Counted from the first letter of the stretch, positions 36,787 to 48,173 are shown. The stretch is 64,000 bases of DNA from Allantophomopsis cytisporea (GCA_024752435.1 CP103035.1:558001-622000), one strand, 5' to 3'. Made by a program: numbers and translations. The notes: generated from the sequence alone by a model not told the origin.

Positions 36787-38475
36787 ATGATCTATCCAAA
36801 AACATTTATGGGATTTTGCAATGGAAAAACTTCAAGCAAATTGACCAAGGTTTACAGGATGGACGCTGACTCTTCAGGCGATATCGTTTCTGAAGATTCA
36901 TGTTTTGCATCATCACCTCAAATTGATACCACCACCATTCTAAAAAACTCACCATTTAGCTCAATAACCTTGTGCAACGATAGCGGCATTGATCCGGGCT
37001 GTGTCAGCAATACATGCTCCGGCATCATTCAACTTACAGACGAACAAAAGATCGCTCTCACCAAGATTGAGGAGATTTTCGAAGCTGTCACCGAATGCCT
37101 GATAGATGGAAAGAAAGAGCTGACAATCGATATCAAAAAGAAACCAAAAGGACGAGTGTTGAGTGATGGTCATGGTCAAGATCATACAGACAAGAATGCT
37201 TCTACATCCCGAATTCTTAGATTTCCGGGAAAGACAGTTAAACAAGCCCAAAATTTTGGTAAGCAGTTTCGCACGAGGGTTGTCTTCCAGGTGCCTTAAC
37301 ATACCCTAGCCGTTGTACTTCGCATACTCGGATTCTCTCATGAAGCTCTGACCACTGGAGTATGTACTACCAAAAGGTATTATCTACTATAGTCTTTTGA
37401 TAGCTGAGCTATATAATCTTATACCTCCTCGTCCCAATTTCCTGCGCCGAATACTGATCTTAAAGTTAGAGACATATACTACAAAGACACAGAACTCTTC
37501 AGGAATCAAGTCACTGTTGACCGAAATGTCGATGACATTGCCCATACTTTTGGTGTGACTAGAGACGCCCTAAAGATTGTGCGTTATGACACAGGTTAAA
37601 ACGAAGCTGGCGTTCTGCTAACATTTATAGAAAGCCGCTGCGAAAGGTCTTGTTGTGGGCGGATTCTGTATCCTTCGTGAGGATGAGGAAGTAGTGGACT
37701 ATGCCACAGATTCTGATGTATGTGTCAACCTTTACCTACTACTTTCCCCAGGAGTTAAAATTGTGTAGGGTATGCTCGTTCCTGATATCAAATCGATTCA
37801 AGCCGTGGATCTGTCACAATTGAAATGGATATTGGTTATAGAAAAAGAGGTATGTCTATTGCGTATACTTTATTAGGCAGCTCTGATATATTAAAGGCTA
37901 CGTTCCGTCATTTAGCTAGAAGTTTTTTCTGGAAAGATTCTCCTGCTGGCATAGGAATGCTGATAACCGTAGGTACTTTTATGAGGTCACAAATGCATCA
38001 GTGGTCCCTTGAGACTGATTCATAACCGCAGGCAAAAGGGTACCCCGATATTCAAACGCGAGCTTTCCTCCACTTACTAAGTCATCAAAACTATGTCCCG
38101 CCTATCTATGCTCTTATCGACTTCGATCCTGATGGCATCGGTATCCTTTCGACTTACAGAGTCGGGTCTCGAAATCTAGCTCACGAGAATAACCAGCTGA
38201 CTTGTCACAGTCTTCAGTGGCTTGGCATCAAAAGTGCTGATATCCTTGACTGTACACTTGGCAATGATAATTACGGGCTGTTGAAGTTGACAAATCGAGA
38301 TCGGCGTGTTGCTAGACGAATGCTGGAAACCGGAAGTGAAGAGACGACATGGAAGAGGGAGCTCCGGCTGATGTTGATGCTGAACATCAAAGCAGAGATA
38401 CAAATTATGGGAAATAACAATGATTTGGGGCAGTGGTTGAGCAGAAAGCTTTGGGCAGATAGAAGACCACTCTAA
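36787..38475 (+). CDS. SPO11: Meiotic recombination endonuclease Spo11
   Basis: Seven exons (36787-37258, 37310-37376, 37470-37578, 37631-37717, 37769-37849, 37897-37968, 38032-38475) encode 443 residues. Spo11, related to topoisomerase VI subunit A, makes the double-strand breaks that start meiotic recombination. The winged-helix part reads VVLRILGFSHEALTTG, then TTKRDIYYKDTELF, with the catalytic tyrosine expected at Tyr184 (second Tyr of RDIYY). NVDDIAHTFGVTRDALKI and KAAAKGLVVGG follow. The Toprim part has VIEKEATFRHLA and DFDPDGIGILSTY, whose acidic residues bind magnesium. All key residues are present. Introns are 51-93 bases. The N-terminus is unlike others and the start is uncertain; Met at 36862 is an alternative. 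Expression is expected only in meiosis. Confidence 0.92.
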
Positions 38476-38748
38476 GGTTAAACACCATACATCGAGCTAA
38501 ATCAGACGTGTATATCTTGCAGCTTTTTCTCAAAGTATCAAGAGCTTGTAAAATGAGAACAATCTGCGGTCATGTTATCACCTCAACACTCCAGGTTTCT
38601 TCTTACGACGTTAATGAGTCCGACTAGGTTTTCAATAGTCCTTTATTTCCATTTATTCGTTGACATTTCAAAAACGTAGCATCTAATAACATAGCTTCAT
38701 ATCATATCCTCATTACTCCTTGTCCTGGCAGTTGCTAATTGCGACGTG

Positions 38749-39975
38749 TCAAGACGCCGTTTCCTCAAGTGTCTTTTCCTCAGTGGCGGTTTTTCTGGGG
38801 GGTGATTCACTAGAAACTGCTGTCAGGGGAGCTGATATCCTTGTGGCTGCTGACATTGTAGATGGTGGCCGGGAAGACAATGCCTTTGCTTTACGCCTCT
38901 CTGCAAGAATCTCCGCCCAGTGTTTCTGTGATTTGGGACACTCCTTAAAATGATCGAGATAACCACTCTTTGTGAACATGACAGTGTGGTCAGATCCATT
39001 TTGGCGACGTTCTCCATAAAAATGTGCGACTACACATGCAGAACATGCTAGCCCAGTTTCTACCTCCCCGGTACTGATATTGAGAGACGGAAACTCAATT
39101 ATAGACATGAACCTGTCAGGATTCCACATCTGTAGATCTGCTGTATTAGGACCTCTCGGTAAAGGTATCTCATGTCTGAGCTCTTTTGCTGTTGATGCCC
39201 ACTCTTCTCGGAACGCTTTGCGGCCGTCGCCGAGGAAAAGTTCATCTGAAGTGCGCATGTACTCTTTCAAAGCCTCTTCACTGCCATGTTGCCGGGTTCC
39301 AGCTTCCCAGGCTGCTTGTTCCCGTAGGAGAACGGTCCTGTGGCTATAGTACTTTTTTGTGACCGAGTAAGTACCCGGTAGTGTATGAATTTGTGGTATT
39401 GTGTCCATAGTATCCTCAGATAGTCCATAGGCAGCTACTGCATAGGCTGGCGTTATTGGACACAGTTCCTTCGCGGTCTTAACACATGCCCAGCAGCAGC
39501 GCTGACAGCTTAAGATATCGAGGAAGGCTCCAAACTTGCCGCAAACAAAGCAGGTCTTGCTGCAGAGAGTTTCAAATACGTGAGCGAGTGTAAAGAAAGA
39601 AGCTAAGCCGGTACTAAGAAGTGCTCGGAGAACATTGGGTGCATTATCTTTGACAGCCCGCCAGGTAGGACAGCTGTCCACGAAGGTTCTTGAGTCTTTG
39701 CTTATAGTGAGGCAACTGAAAATAGTCTCAATATCAACGTTGTTTAGTATATTGAACAACACTTCTTGTGGGTAGACGGCAAAGTTCCCAAGCCGTTGCT
39801 GAAAATCATCCACCGCTTCGATACTAGGACTCAGAGGACAGTGTGCTTTGAGAGCGTGACGGTCGATTATCATGTTATTCAGGTCATATTCTAGGAACCG
39901 AACGCCGAACGCATGGATGGTTGTGGTGAGGCCATCTAAATCCTGAGGAGATGTAGTCGGAAAGGGGTCCTCCAT
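38749..39975 (-). CDS. F-box protein with cysteine clusters
   Basis: This single exon encodes 408 residues from the ATG at 39975. An F-box-like segment (~62-105, with VYPQEVLFNILNNVDIETIF and a Trp-containing end) should bind Skp1 in an SCF ubiquitin ligase. It is followed at ~138-164 by a cysteine cluster (CSKTCFVCG, then CQRCCWAC). Nearer the C-terminus comes GLACSACVVAHFYG followed by YLDHFKECP. This double arrangement is common in a large, expanded fungal F-box family; zinc binding is inferred. The last ~40 residues are Ser/Thr/Glu-rich and disordered. The substrate is unknown. It ends 273 bases from the convergent SPO11 stop codon. Confidence 0.85.
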   Translation of the reverse strand: MEDPFPTTSPQDLDGLTTTIHAFGVRFLEYDLNNMIIDRHALKAHCPLSPSIEAVDDFQQRLGNFAVYPQEVLFNILNNVDIETIFSCLTISKDSRTFVDSCPTWRAVKDNAPNVLRALLSTGLASFFTLAHVFETLCSKTCFVCGKFGAFLDILSCQRCCWACVKTAKELCPITPAYAVAAYGLSEDTMDTIPQIHTLPGTYSVTKKYYSHRTVLLREQAAWEAGTRQHGSEEALKEYMRTSDELFLGDGRKAFREEWASTAKELRHEIPLPRGPNTADLQMWNPDRFMSIIEFPSLNISTGEVETGLACSACVVAHFYGERRQNGSDHTVMFTKSGYLDHFKECPKSQKHWAEILAERRKAKALSSRPPSTMSAATRISAPLTAVSSESPPRKTATEEKTLEETAS

Positions 39976-42301
39976 TGCGGCGAAGGTCGGTACACTGCCT
40001 GATTTATAGGAGGGGAGAGTTGCAGATTTGACCTCGGGTATCGATCGCTCGAATATATTTACTCGAAGTTAATTTCACACAACTGACATGATATAATAAT
40101 CAGTCGATATGCAGCCAGGAGCGAACTTTTATCCAGATTCACTATTCCTTGAGGTCTCTTAGTTCGGACCGAACCGTTAAGACTTGTTTCTAGAAGTTGA
40201 AAGTTTTCGCAGTAACCGCTCCGAAGGGTTGAGATTCGATCGCCCCGAAGGGCCTGTTGCGATCCCTGTTGATGATCCCGAGACGGCGAGACTAAAGAGA
40301 AAGAATCACGTGACTCGTGGCCAGAGACCGGCCCACCAGCCCTAGCGCCCCGCCTTTCGCGCTTGGACGCAGCAGTTCTGCGCTGTTCAGCATGTGCATG
40401 TGACATGGGCGCTGAGGTTGCTGCTGGCAGGCATTATGTTCTGTGGCCTGTGTGTAAGACGTGCATTATGTACTCCACAGTTTCAATTTTCAACATACAC
40501 GATCGCATTATTACCCTTTTGGTTCCGGAGTACGAAGTAGCTGCTCATTACCAAAAACTGTGCGTATGATCAGTCTGGCCTTGACCTCAATCAGAACCCG
40601 AAATCTCTGATGAGAGTCACCAACCCACCCTCTCCGCCGCACACATCGGTCCTTTTCTGCTGTATGAACACCATCCATCAAGAGGAGGGAAGTCGACCAG
40701 ATAGGGCCAGAGAGGAAGAACAAAAAAGCCCAAAAAGAAGCAGCATCCCCAATCATGGCACCTATTGGAATGCCTCTTACCACGAAAGCAGCCACCAGAC
40801 CTGCAACATCGCACCGAAAGTCCTTCCGATCAATCTGGTTGGCCCGGGTCTAATGTGCCTTGCAACGCTTTTCTTCCAATTTCATGGGGCCAAACCTCAC
40901 CGCCCATGTCGTTGGATTAAAGTCATACGCTCATCCGCAGCTGCCCAAAGTGCAAGGTCTAGAGTCGACGCAGATCTTTGACTTGCAATTTTTCAATGTC
41001 TTACGTGGTTAAAGAACGTTCAGCACCTCCTAAAGTCCTTGCGGCAAGTCAACTACACTTCCCATACCAACGTCAGAAGAGACGTCACGAATATCTTGAA
41101 AGGATAAGACATATTTCATATGGCAAGTAATTCTGACAGCAATCCCAGATTGATCCTTTTCCTCCTTGATGTGCGAATGGTGCGTGATCATAGACTTGGA
41201 CAGGATAAAATACTCGTGGCTCTTCATGATTTCCCAGAAGCATTCCATGTGCATTGCATGCCAAGATCCTACCTTATCTACATGGATTTCTCAATGCTAC
41301 GATGCTCCCCAGATTTCCAAGCATCTGCCATCAATGTACACGCATACCTTAACTTGTACGAATGTGTACCTAAATCCATGTAGATTCCGAAATGTTACGT
41401 TATGAGTGTAATATAGTTGCGCATCCGCACTTCACTTTTTAGTGGTATTTGAGGCATATGAAGCTGCCAAGATTACAAAGGAGGTTCTAACAAGTTAGGA
41501 AACCCTTTTCAAAGTTTCATATCAATCCATACACGCTACATCTTCTCCAAGGTCGAACACGTATAGAAGTACAATTAGGATGCAATCTTTCGGACTTCGG
41601 TACACCTATGACATGTGCTTCTTATAAGTAAGTGAGGACATCTCGTTATCACAAGCTGTGGTCTGAGTGAGGTGACAGACAAGATCTCAAGTAATGCCAC
41701 CACTCAAAGACTATGTCAGGCAAGTAAGATTCTCACTCAGCATTGAACCTCGAACATCATAAGTGCGGACGAGTAATGGTTTTAAGAGGTCATAATACTA
41801 CCCTTCCCCGCAACGTTACACGATGGTGCTCGTGGGAGGCTGCCTTGGTGATCAGGAACTTCTCCAGGAGTATTTGTCCTTACTTGCTATCTTATATGAA
41901 ACAACGCTACAATAATTTGTGTAGACAATGTGTATGAACCCTTACGTACTGTTAGTGATAATATTCAGCTAAGTGTCTCTTCTCATCCTCTGTGTGTGGT
42001 CAGCTAGATGTCATAATGTTGTTAGGACTCCCATGCCCCCAAAGAATCGAGTTCGACATGACTACAATTCAAGATGAGCTGAGGAGGTAGTCACAAAAGC
42101 AATGATTAAAGGACATGCCACGAATTTGTGTTACTACACTTGAACATCCTCCGTTTATAGCCGGTGACCACTTCCAAGATGTGGTTGCCAGCAGCTTCAT
42201 TGGTGCCCGCAAGAGGAAAGAGTGAAAGTGAGCGAGTCATCTACTTCAATGTTAACCACGCTCAGGAAGAGAGGTCCTGTGGCAGCTCACTTATCTCGCT
42301 G
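39976..42301. other. Intergenic upstream of F-box and GH71 genes
   Basis: These 2.3 kb hold the upstream regions of two divergent genes. A minus-strand frame at 40059-40406 (115 codons) is Ser/Arg-rich and may simply be the F-box leader. I find no RNA gene or long repeat. Two near-identical CCGAAGGG blocks lie at about 40220-40250. Confidence 0.5.
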
Positions 42302-42308
42302 TATAAGA
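42302..42308 (+). promoter_or_regulatory. TATA box of the GH71 gene
   Basis: TATAAGA lies 123 bases before the ATG at 42431, a normal spacing. The leader between is pyrimidine-rich. Confidence 0.5.
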
Positions 42309-42430
42309 ACAACAGGAAGTTGGCTTCCGCTCCTTCTCTCCACGTTCCTTCTATTTTGTTCGGGACGCTCCTTATTCGACATACCTTTCTATCCAACAAC
42401 TTGTACATACGTGATATTATCATCGTCAGA

Positions 42431-44093
42431 ATGCGTTTTATAACACTTTGCTCGACGCTAGCCGTCGTGCTCTCATTCTCTCAGTTCGTTCAATCTAAGG
42501 CAGTATTTGCTCATTACATGGTATGTCCTTCTATTTGCTGACATGGGATTTCCGTTCCATGGGGCTGCAGCTCTGACTTTATTCATATAGGTCGGTACTG
42601 TCACCGAGGATCATGCTCATACTGATATTGATAATGCTGTCGCCATGGGCTTCGACGCCTTCGCCCTCAACATTGGTGATCCTACCCAGTCCTACGTCAC
42701 CGATGCTTTGAGCTACATGTTCGACTATGCTGCCTCCAAGTCTTTTCACCTTTTCTTCAGCATGGATCTCTCTGCCGCCGGGGGTGCTGGAAAGGGTCCT
42801 AATGACTACATCACACTCTTGGATCAATACAAAGGTCACTCAGCTTATTACCTAGGTCCTAACGGCTATCCATTCATCTCTACTTTTAGTGTTGGATCTT
42901 TCTCTAACGACCAATGGAACACTTGGAAGTCTACTGTGGGCAACATGTACTTTGTCCCTGACTTTGATGGTACCGAGGGCTATTACACTGCTGATCCTGG
43001 ATGGTGGGCTTACTGGGGATCAGTCATTGATGGAGTCTTCAGTTGGGAATCTGCCTGGCCTGTGATCGGTGCTACTAACGCTGGTGACATATCTGAGGAT
43101 CAAACTGTCATCGGAGGCACATCTTCAAATGGCAAGACCTACATGATGCGCAAGTTACCCACATTCATCTTAAGACTCCCACACCGAAGGTGTTTATATT
43201 TGTTCTGAATATATACTGATTGGTTCTAGCTGTGAGCACTCTGCAGTACAAAGACGCAGTAAATATTCCGTCAGGCCATGAACCACGAACTTAGCTAACA
43301 AGACAAGTACTCCACCAATCTCTACCGTCAAGGTGAACTTAATTTCCCAACTCGCATAGCCAACCTCCTCGGCATGTCTACTCAACCAGACTTTGTCGAA
43401 TATATTACATGGGTAAATCTCCTCTCTTATCTACACCTCATCAACTCACAACACCGCAGAACGATGGACCAGAGAGCCACTACATTGGCAACCTCTGGCC
43501 GGAATCCAACTCGGACACTCTGCCAGCCTTGTATGCAACACAGGCCTCCTGGTCCCATGTTGCTTGGCAGCCCTTACTCACCTCCTTCATGAATGCCTAC
43601 CGAGCCGGTGAGACCGCATCAGCAATGGCCCCTCCATCCGGCTCCGCGGCTGTCGGAAGCTTGTGGTATAAGACCATCCTGCAGAGTGCTGTCTGCGTAT
43701 GTCCATCTCCCCTTCACCCTCAAACTACCAAAAGACTAATATTGACCATCCCAGACACAACCATCCGATAGCACTGAAGACGCTCTGTACTATCAACAAC
43801 CACAAGGCTTCTCTACCGGCAGTGATTCACTCAATTGGGCCGTTGTGCTCCCCTCAGGCACGAGCGGCTATAAAGTCCGCACCATCAGCAATGGTGCTGT
43901 CCTGCAGACCATTGGCGTCAACCCGGGCTTGAACTACGGCGCTTCGGCGGGTGTTGAGGCCGGAGCGCAGAGCTTGGAGCTGCTTGATGCCAATGGAAAT
44001 GTGGTTCTGACCGCCGGTGGTGCCATGGATGTTTCTTCGGGCTGCCCGGAGAATATCTACAACATGAACTACCAGGTTGCCGGCCTGGCTTGA
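42431..44093 (+). CDS. GH71 alpha-1,3-glucanase (mutanase)
   Basis: Six exons (42431-42520, 42591-43149, 43230-43258, 43308-43412, 43460-43696, 43755-44093) encode 452 residues. GH71 enzymes hydrolyse alpha-1,3-glucan in fungal walls, acting in wall remodelling or mycoparasitic and saprotrophic feeding. A signal peptide (MRFITLCSTLAVVLSFSQFVQS) precedes the domain start AVFAHYMVG. Family blocks follow: AMGFDAFALNIG, HLFFSMDLSA, YVPDFDG-type text (VPDFDGTEGYY), TYMMPVSTLQYKDA, YRQGELNFPTRIANLLG, and ITWNDGPESHYIGNLWPE spanning intron 4. The ~110-residue C-terminal beta-rich region is typical; no separate carbohydrate-binding module is seen. Intron 2 starts with GC instead of GT. The 29-base exon 3 is unusually small. 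Other introns are 70, 49, 47 and 58 bases. Confidence 0.93.
43150..43229 (+). other. GC-AG intron in the GH71 gene
   Basis: The 80-base intron begins GCAAGT and ends TTCTAG. Splicing there joins MM to PVSTLQYKDA, the sequence expected in GH71, and keeps frame. GCAAGT is the usual context for minor GC donors. Confidence 0.85.
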
Positions 44094-44459
44094 GGCAGCG
44101 TGTATATGTCCGGGTGTTCGAGGAATACTAATGGACAGAGACATACGATGATGCCGCTTGAAATACGTTGCAAGGTTGATACTCATAGCATCTTGACTCT
44201 AAAAGTTGTGGAAGTTAGTAGATAGTCTGAAAATGAACTCCAGTAAACAAGTAGCTCTTCAGATATACAGTGCTTAGTTGCGTAAACAATGACTCCAGAA
44301 ACCATATTTCATATCTATATATCATCTGGAGCGAAAAGTACTATTCATAGCCATAGCTTTTCATCATTAACCCCTCCCCGACCACAAAGACGCTTGCGCC
44401 AGAAATGCAAACTCCCCATGAACTGAACCTATCTTTCAACAAAAGACGATAAACATCCT
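44094..44459. other. Convergent 3' spacer, GH71 and AP-1 mu
   Basis: These 366 bases hold both 3' flanks; I see nothing else. Confidence 0.6.
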
Positions 44460-46019
44460 CTAAGCAACATCCGGTAGTCGCACAGCGATATCTCCAGACT
44501 GGGTGATATATCGTACCCAAGGAAGGGAAGGGTATTGCAGCTGCAACCACGATTAGTATGGATGTTCAAAACCACGGGGGAATAAGCCCCGTCCCAGAGA
44601 AGAAAAAGAACTATAAGGAGGGGAACATACCTTAGGCTCAATAATCTTCAAGTAACGCACTTGAATCCCCGAAGTTGTAAAGTAGGGGATTTCGAATTTG
44701 ACGGATATAGGTCTCTTGGCACCCTTTCCACCACCAACTCCACCCATGCTGCCTCCAAACCCACCAGTCATACCGCCACCAACCTCATCATCGCCCTTCA
44801 CACTTGGTAGTCCCAGCTCTGCTCTCATCAGAAACTCCTTGTTTCCACCAAATTGTTTAATCTTCCAAACAATGGCAGACTTTTCGGGCGCGTAGTGGAC
44901 AGATCCAATATTGGTACGGAAACGAGGGGAGTCGGCATCTTCTGGAACGGGAATAGTGATCTCGACATTGTTGGCAGTACTTCGGCGCTTGAAATGGGAG
45001 ATGGCTTTGAGCATGTATTCGATTCTGCTACCAGAATGAGACTCCACAATACACTCTACCCAGATAAGAGGCTTGACTTGAGTGTTGAGTCGGTAGGACA
45101 TGAGCTCAAACTCTCCATCCGGTGGGATGAAGGAAATTGTCCGGTCGTTCTCGAATCTTGCCAAACGTACGCATTGATGGAATTTAACGTCCTCCATCTC
45201 GATCGCCTTCCCTCGTGTTGCCCGACCTGTGGTCTCGAACATGACCTTGTCGTTGAGACCCAATCGAAGCTCAGGCATACCAGACAAGTAACACTTCATC
45301 TTGATAGCGCCGAGGATCTCGGATCTCAAAACATTGCCATTGCTTGATACCAACAGATTCAAACTCTCAACCACATCCAAGAACACCTCGTTCTTTCTAT
45401 ATCTAATGCCTTCTGATCGCCAAGACACAGCGTTCGTGACTGCTATTGGGGGACGAGCCTGTATCTCGAGCTTGTGCGACTCTTGTGTGATATATTCTTG
45501 AAGGATCTTTGATTCAGTGGTTTGGGGGTGGCCGAAATCCATCATTTCGTCAAGCAACTCGTAAATGATCACAAAGTTGTCGCGAATCGATTCTTCTTCG
45601 AGTTCTTTGAAATATTCTGTAAAGACCTCCACGATCTTGTGGAGGAAAAGGAGGATCTCGGAAGCATTGGTGTTACGCTTAGTCAAGGCAAGGAGATAGA
45701 GATTGTTATGACGGATATAGAGGTACTAAAAACACCATTAACATTGGCCTCTAGGGATGCTGCGCGCATATGACTCTATACAACGTATCATGAACATGGA
45801 CGTACATTGATTCCTTCGTCGGAGAAACATGGTGGCACGGCGGAGCTCTCCTCTTCGGCTTCACTCAGGAGTATTGGAAATTTCTCGACTGCAGACATAG
45901 GAATATCACCACGATAGTTTCGCGCCAGCAGGGTCTAAAGCAATCAGCGTCATCCAAAATATCTTCATTGATGTGTATACCTTGCCCTTGAGATCTAGGA
46001 AGAAAATAGCAGATGCCAT
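44460..46019 (-). CDS. APM1: AP-1 clathrin adaptor complex mu subunit
   Basis: Four exons (46019-45981, 45934-45806, 45725-44631, 44540-44460) encode 447 residues, the usual mu-1 length. AP-1 sorts cargo into clathrin coats between the trans-Golgi network and endosomes. The start MASAIFFLDLKGKTLLARNYRGD is the longin domain. VFTEYFKELEEESIRDNFVI and ELLDEMMDFGHPQTTESKIL follow, then ISWR-type text (NAVSWRSEGIRYRKNEVFLD) opens the cargo-binding mu homology domain, with FIPPDGEFELMSYRL. The end LQYPSLPWVRYITQSGDI is nearly invariant in mu-1. A Gly-rich insertion (about 25 residues, GGGMTGGFGGSMGGVGGGKG) sits late in the domain, as in other filamentous fungi. Introns are 46, 80 and 90 bases. The auxilin-like gene in this window acts in the same clathrin cycle but is not linked. 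Confidence 0.95.
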
Positions 46020-46361
46020 GTTGTGCTATTCGTTTGTGATTGGACCGATAGAGGGAATAAAGATGTCTGAAAGACAGACGATATTTTCTTGAAAGTGTAG
46101 AACCATGCACCGCTCCAAATCGTGTCAGATATATATCGAGTAGTTTTGGAGTGTTTCTGTCTCTCCCCCTTCGTTGTTGTCGGTAACCCCACGTAATGGT
46201 AATTGTTGTCTGTCAGGTAAGGTAAGCTCCGTGTCTCCAAGGCTCTCTAATAGGGCGGTCATCGCATCGCATCGTACCGCGTCGCTTAAGGTACCTAAAT
46301 TGAGAGTACCTCAGTAATGTAATGTACATAGTAAGGGACTGTGTGTAAGGTACATACGTAT

Positions 46362-46377
46362 ATTACCTTAAGGTAAT
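46362..46377. repeat. Perfect 16-base palindrome
   Basis: ATTACCTT is followed directly by AAGGTAAT with no spacer. It belongs to the set of TACCT/AGGTA dyads seen in several spacers here. Confidence 0.8.
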
Positions 46378-46970
46378 GTACCTACATTAGGATTATAAGT
46401 TGGCTATAGCCTAAATCAGCCTAGCGTCTCTTGAATTTGCAAAAACACATAAACATATCTTCACGGCCAATCTTCGTAACGTTCTTTTCTGCTCTTCTTC
46501 ACACTCCCTTTTAGACAGTGCAGCTCAGCATTTGCACACGACCGGACTGGCATTCTGTCAGGACAATTGTGTGATCTATTGTTGATGTTAGCCATTTCGC
46601 GGCGCGAAGATGGATTATTCCCAGTGGTACCATAAGAGCTGGCCGAGCATCGTCTTTCGTACCAGTTTACACTGCTATTGATACCAAGGTTGCGCGGGCG
46701 GCGTCAGAGGAACCATACAAACCTTCTGCAAGGATATACCTTTCTGCACATAGCATGCTGAATAATCAGCTGTTATCATCCGAACAAACTTCCCCTGCGG
46801 CAACTCCATGTTGAAATAAATGAACATATAAATAAATGGCACTGATGGCGTCTCTTTCGGTATGCCAGTTCACCAGCACACCAGCTGTTCGCTCCATGTT
46901 AGAGGCCCCAGGTACGAACAAATACGTTAAGGCACCAATTAATTATCTTCGGTAGTAGGTACATGGCATG

Positions 46971-47002
46971 CCTACCTACCTACCTTACCTACCTTACCTA
47001 CC
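46971..47002. repeat. TACC-type tandem repeat
   Basis: CTACCTACC followed by TTACCTACC units, ending before AAGGTAAC. Confidence 0.75.
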
Positions 47003-47136
47003 AAGGTAACCAGTGAAGATGGGAGTGGAGGGTTCAGTCCGAGGGTCGAGGTCGTGACCAGTGAAGTTAACTGCATTCAACAATCCCATCTCTCTGAACC
47101 TGGCCGGACATGCCCATGACGACCTATGACTCCTTA

Positions 47137-47147
47137 GCACGTGAAAT
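47137..47147 (+). promoter_or_regulatory. ICRE/E-box-like site upstream of OPI1
   Basis: The sequence is GCACGTGAAAT. Its complement ATTTCACGTGC fits the yeast inositol/choline-responsive element WYTTCAYRTGS at every position, and its core is the palindromic E-box CACGTG. It lies about 1.3 kb before the OPI1 ATG and 0.2 kb before a pyrimidine tract that may mark the promoter. A chance match in a 2.5 kb spacer is possible. Confidence 0.35.
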
Positions 47148-47343
47148 GTGGCATCGTGTGACCAGATTCATCATGCACACTTCCATTCTTTTGGTTTTGA
47201 TCTGGGGAAAAGGGTGTCAAACGATGAGATACGTATGTCCCTTACTAAGTAAGATAAGTACGGTACCTTGGGTGTATTATATACCGTGCATGTATGTACG
47301 TAGAGTAGATAGAGTAGGTATGGAATGGTCACGATACAATTAC

Positions 47344-47652
47344 GACTCTGTCTCTCCTCTTCTCTCCTTCTCTTCTTCTCTCCTTCTCTCTTTCTCTCCT
47401 TCTCTCCTTCTCTTCTCCTCTCCTTGTTCCTATACAGCACAATCCTCGATATCTTTTACATACTTTACCCTACATACATACATACATACATACATACATG
47501 CATACCTATGTACGCAGTACATACCACCATCATACCGCCTTACCTTACTTACCTGACCATCTTATTTGATTTGACGCCTTCAACTTAAATCTCCCCTCCT
47601 CATCCTCTCCCTCCCTCCCTTTGCCTTTCTCTTTCTCTTTCTCTTTCTCTTT
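47344..47652. repeat. Pyrimidine tract and (TACA)n/(CTTT) repeats
   Basis: TCTC/CTTC runs at 47344-47426, TACA units at 47471-47499 and TTTCTC units at about 47622-47652 together form a strand-biased region upstream of OPI1. Confidence 0.75.
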
Positions 47653-47753
47653 TTACCTAAACAACGACGTAACCACTTCAATTCTTCTTTTATTGAGCTT
47701 ATCAATTTAACTTTACCTATCTACTTTTCCTCTCCTCTGTCTCCTCATCTATC

Positions 47754-47795
47754 ATGGAAATCCCGTCTACACCAACAAATCCATCTACTCCGTAG
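47754..47795 (+). CDS. uORF 1 in the OPI1 leader (13 aa)
   Basis: An ATG in good context (ATCATGG) opens a 13-codon frame, MEIPSTPTNPSTP, ending in TAG. It is probably within the OPI1 leader. Translation is inferred only. Confidence 0.3.
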   Translation: MEIPSTPTNPSTP

Positions 47796-47889
47796 CCACG
47801 AATTGTCGTGGAGAAGAAAGAGAAAAAAAGACAGGAGCATACAGAAGAGAATTAGGGTTAAACTCCATTATCCAATAACTTAATTTCTC

Positions 47890-47928
47890 ATGCTCTTGCA
47901 CTTACTCCTACTCTTACTCTTAATCTAG
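47890..47928 (+). CDS. uORF 2 in the OPI1 leader (12 aa, Leu-rich)
   Basis: The frame encodes MLLHLLLLLLLI and ends in TAG. Its Leu codons derive from a CTCTTA/CTCCTA repeat, so the peptide may be incidental, but poly-Leu uORFs could affect ribosome passage. Confidence 0.28.
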   Translation: MLLHLLLLLLLI

Positions 47929-48173
47929 GTGTCTATCTTACCTTACTCTACGAATCATCTATCTACTTGTCCTACCTTACTTACGTGGTATTATCCTACG
48001 TACCTTATTTGTTTTGTTCTATTACATACTCAGGTACATTCACAAGTGTTCGTCTCAACCTCGCTGCCGAGGCTTGTCAATCGCAACTTTCAATCTACCT
48101 GACTCTTTCACATACATACACACACTCCCTCTGTGTCTCTATCTCTATCTCTCTCGTGACACTCGCAAGCCAA

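Larger units (their letters stand above)
46020..47136. promoter_or_regulatory. Upstream region between AP-1 mu and OPI1, left part
   Basis: This contains the AP-1 mu promoter and repeated TACC/GGTA words, including palindromes at 46289-46296 (AGGTACCT) and 46362-46377 (ATTACCTTAAGGTAAT), and a TACC/TTACC tandem at 46971-47002. No coding region is seen. Confidence 0.5.

Noticed and set aside
40059..40406. 115-codon frame upstream of the F-box gene, minus strand
   Set aside because: Ser/Arg-rich and motif-free; could be part of the F-box leader. Not strong enough to list as a gene.
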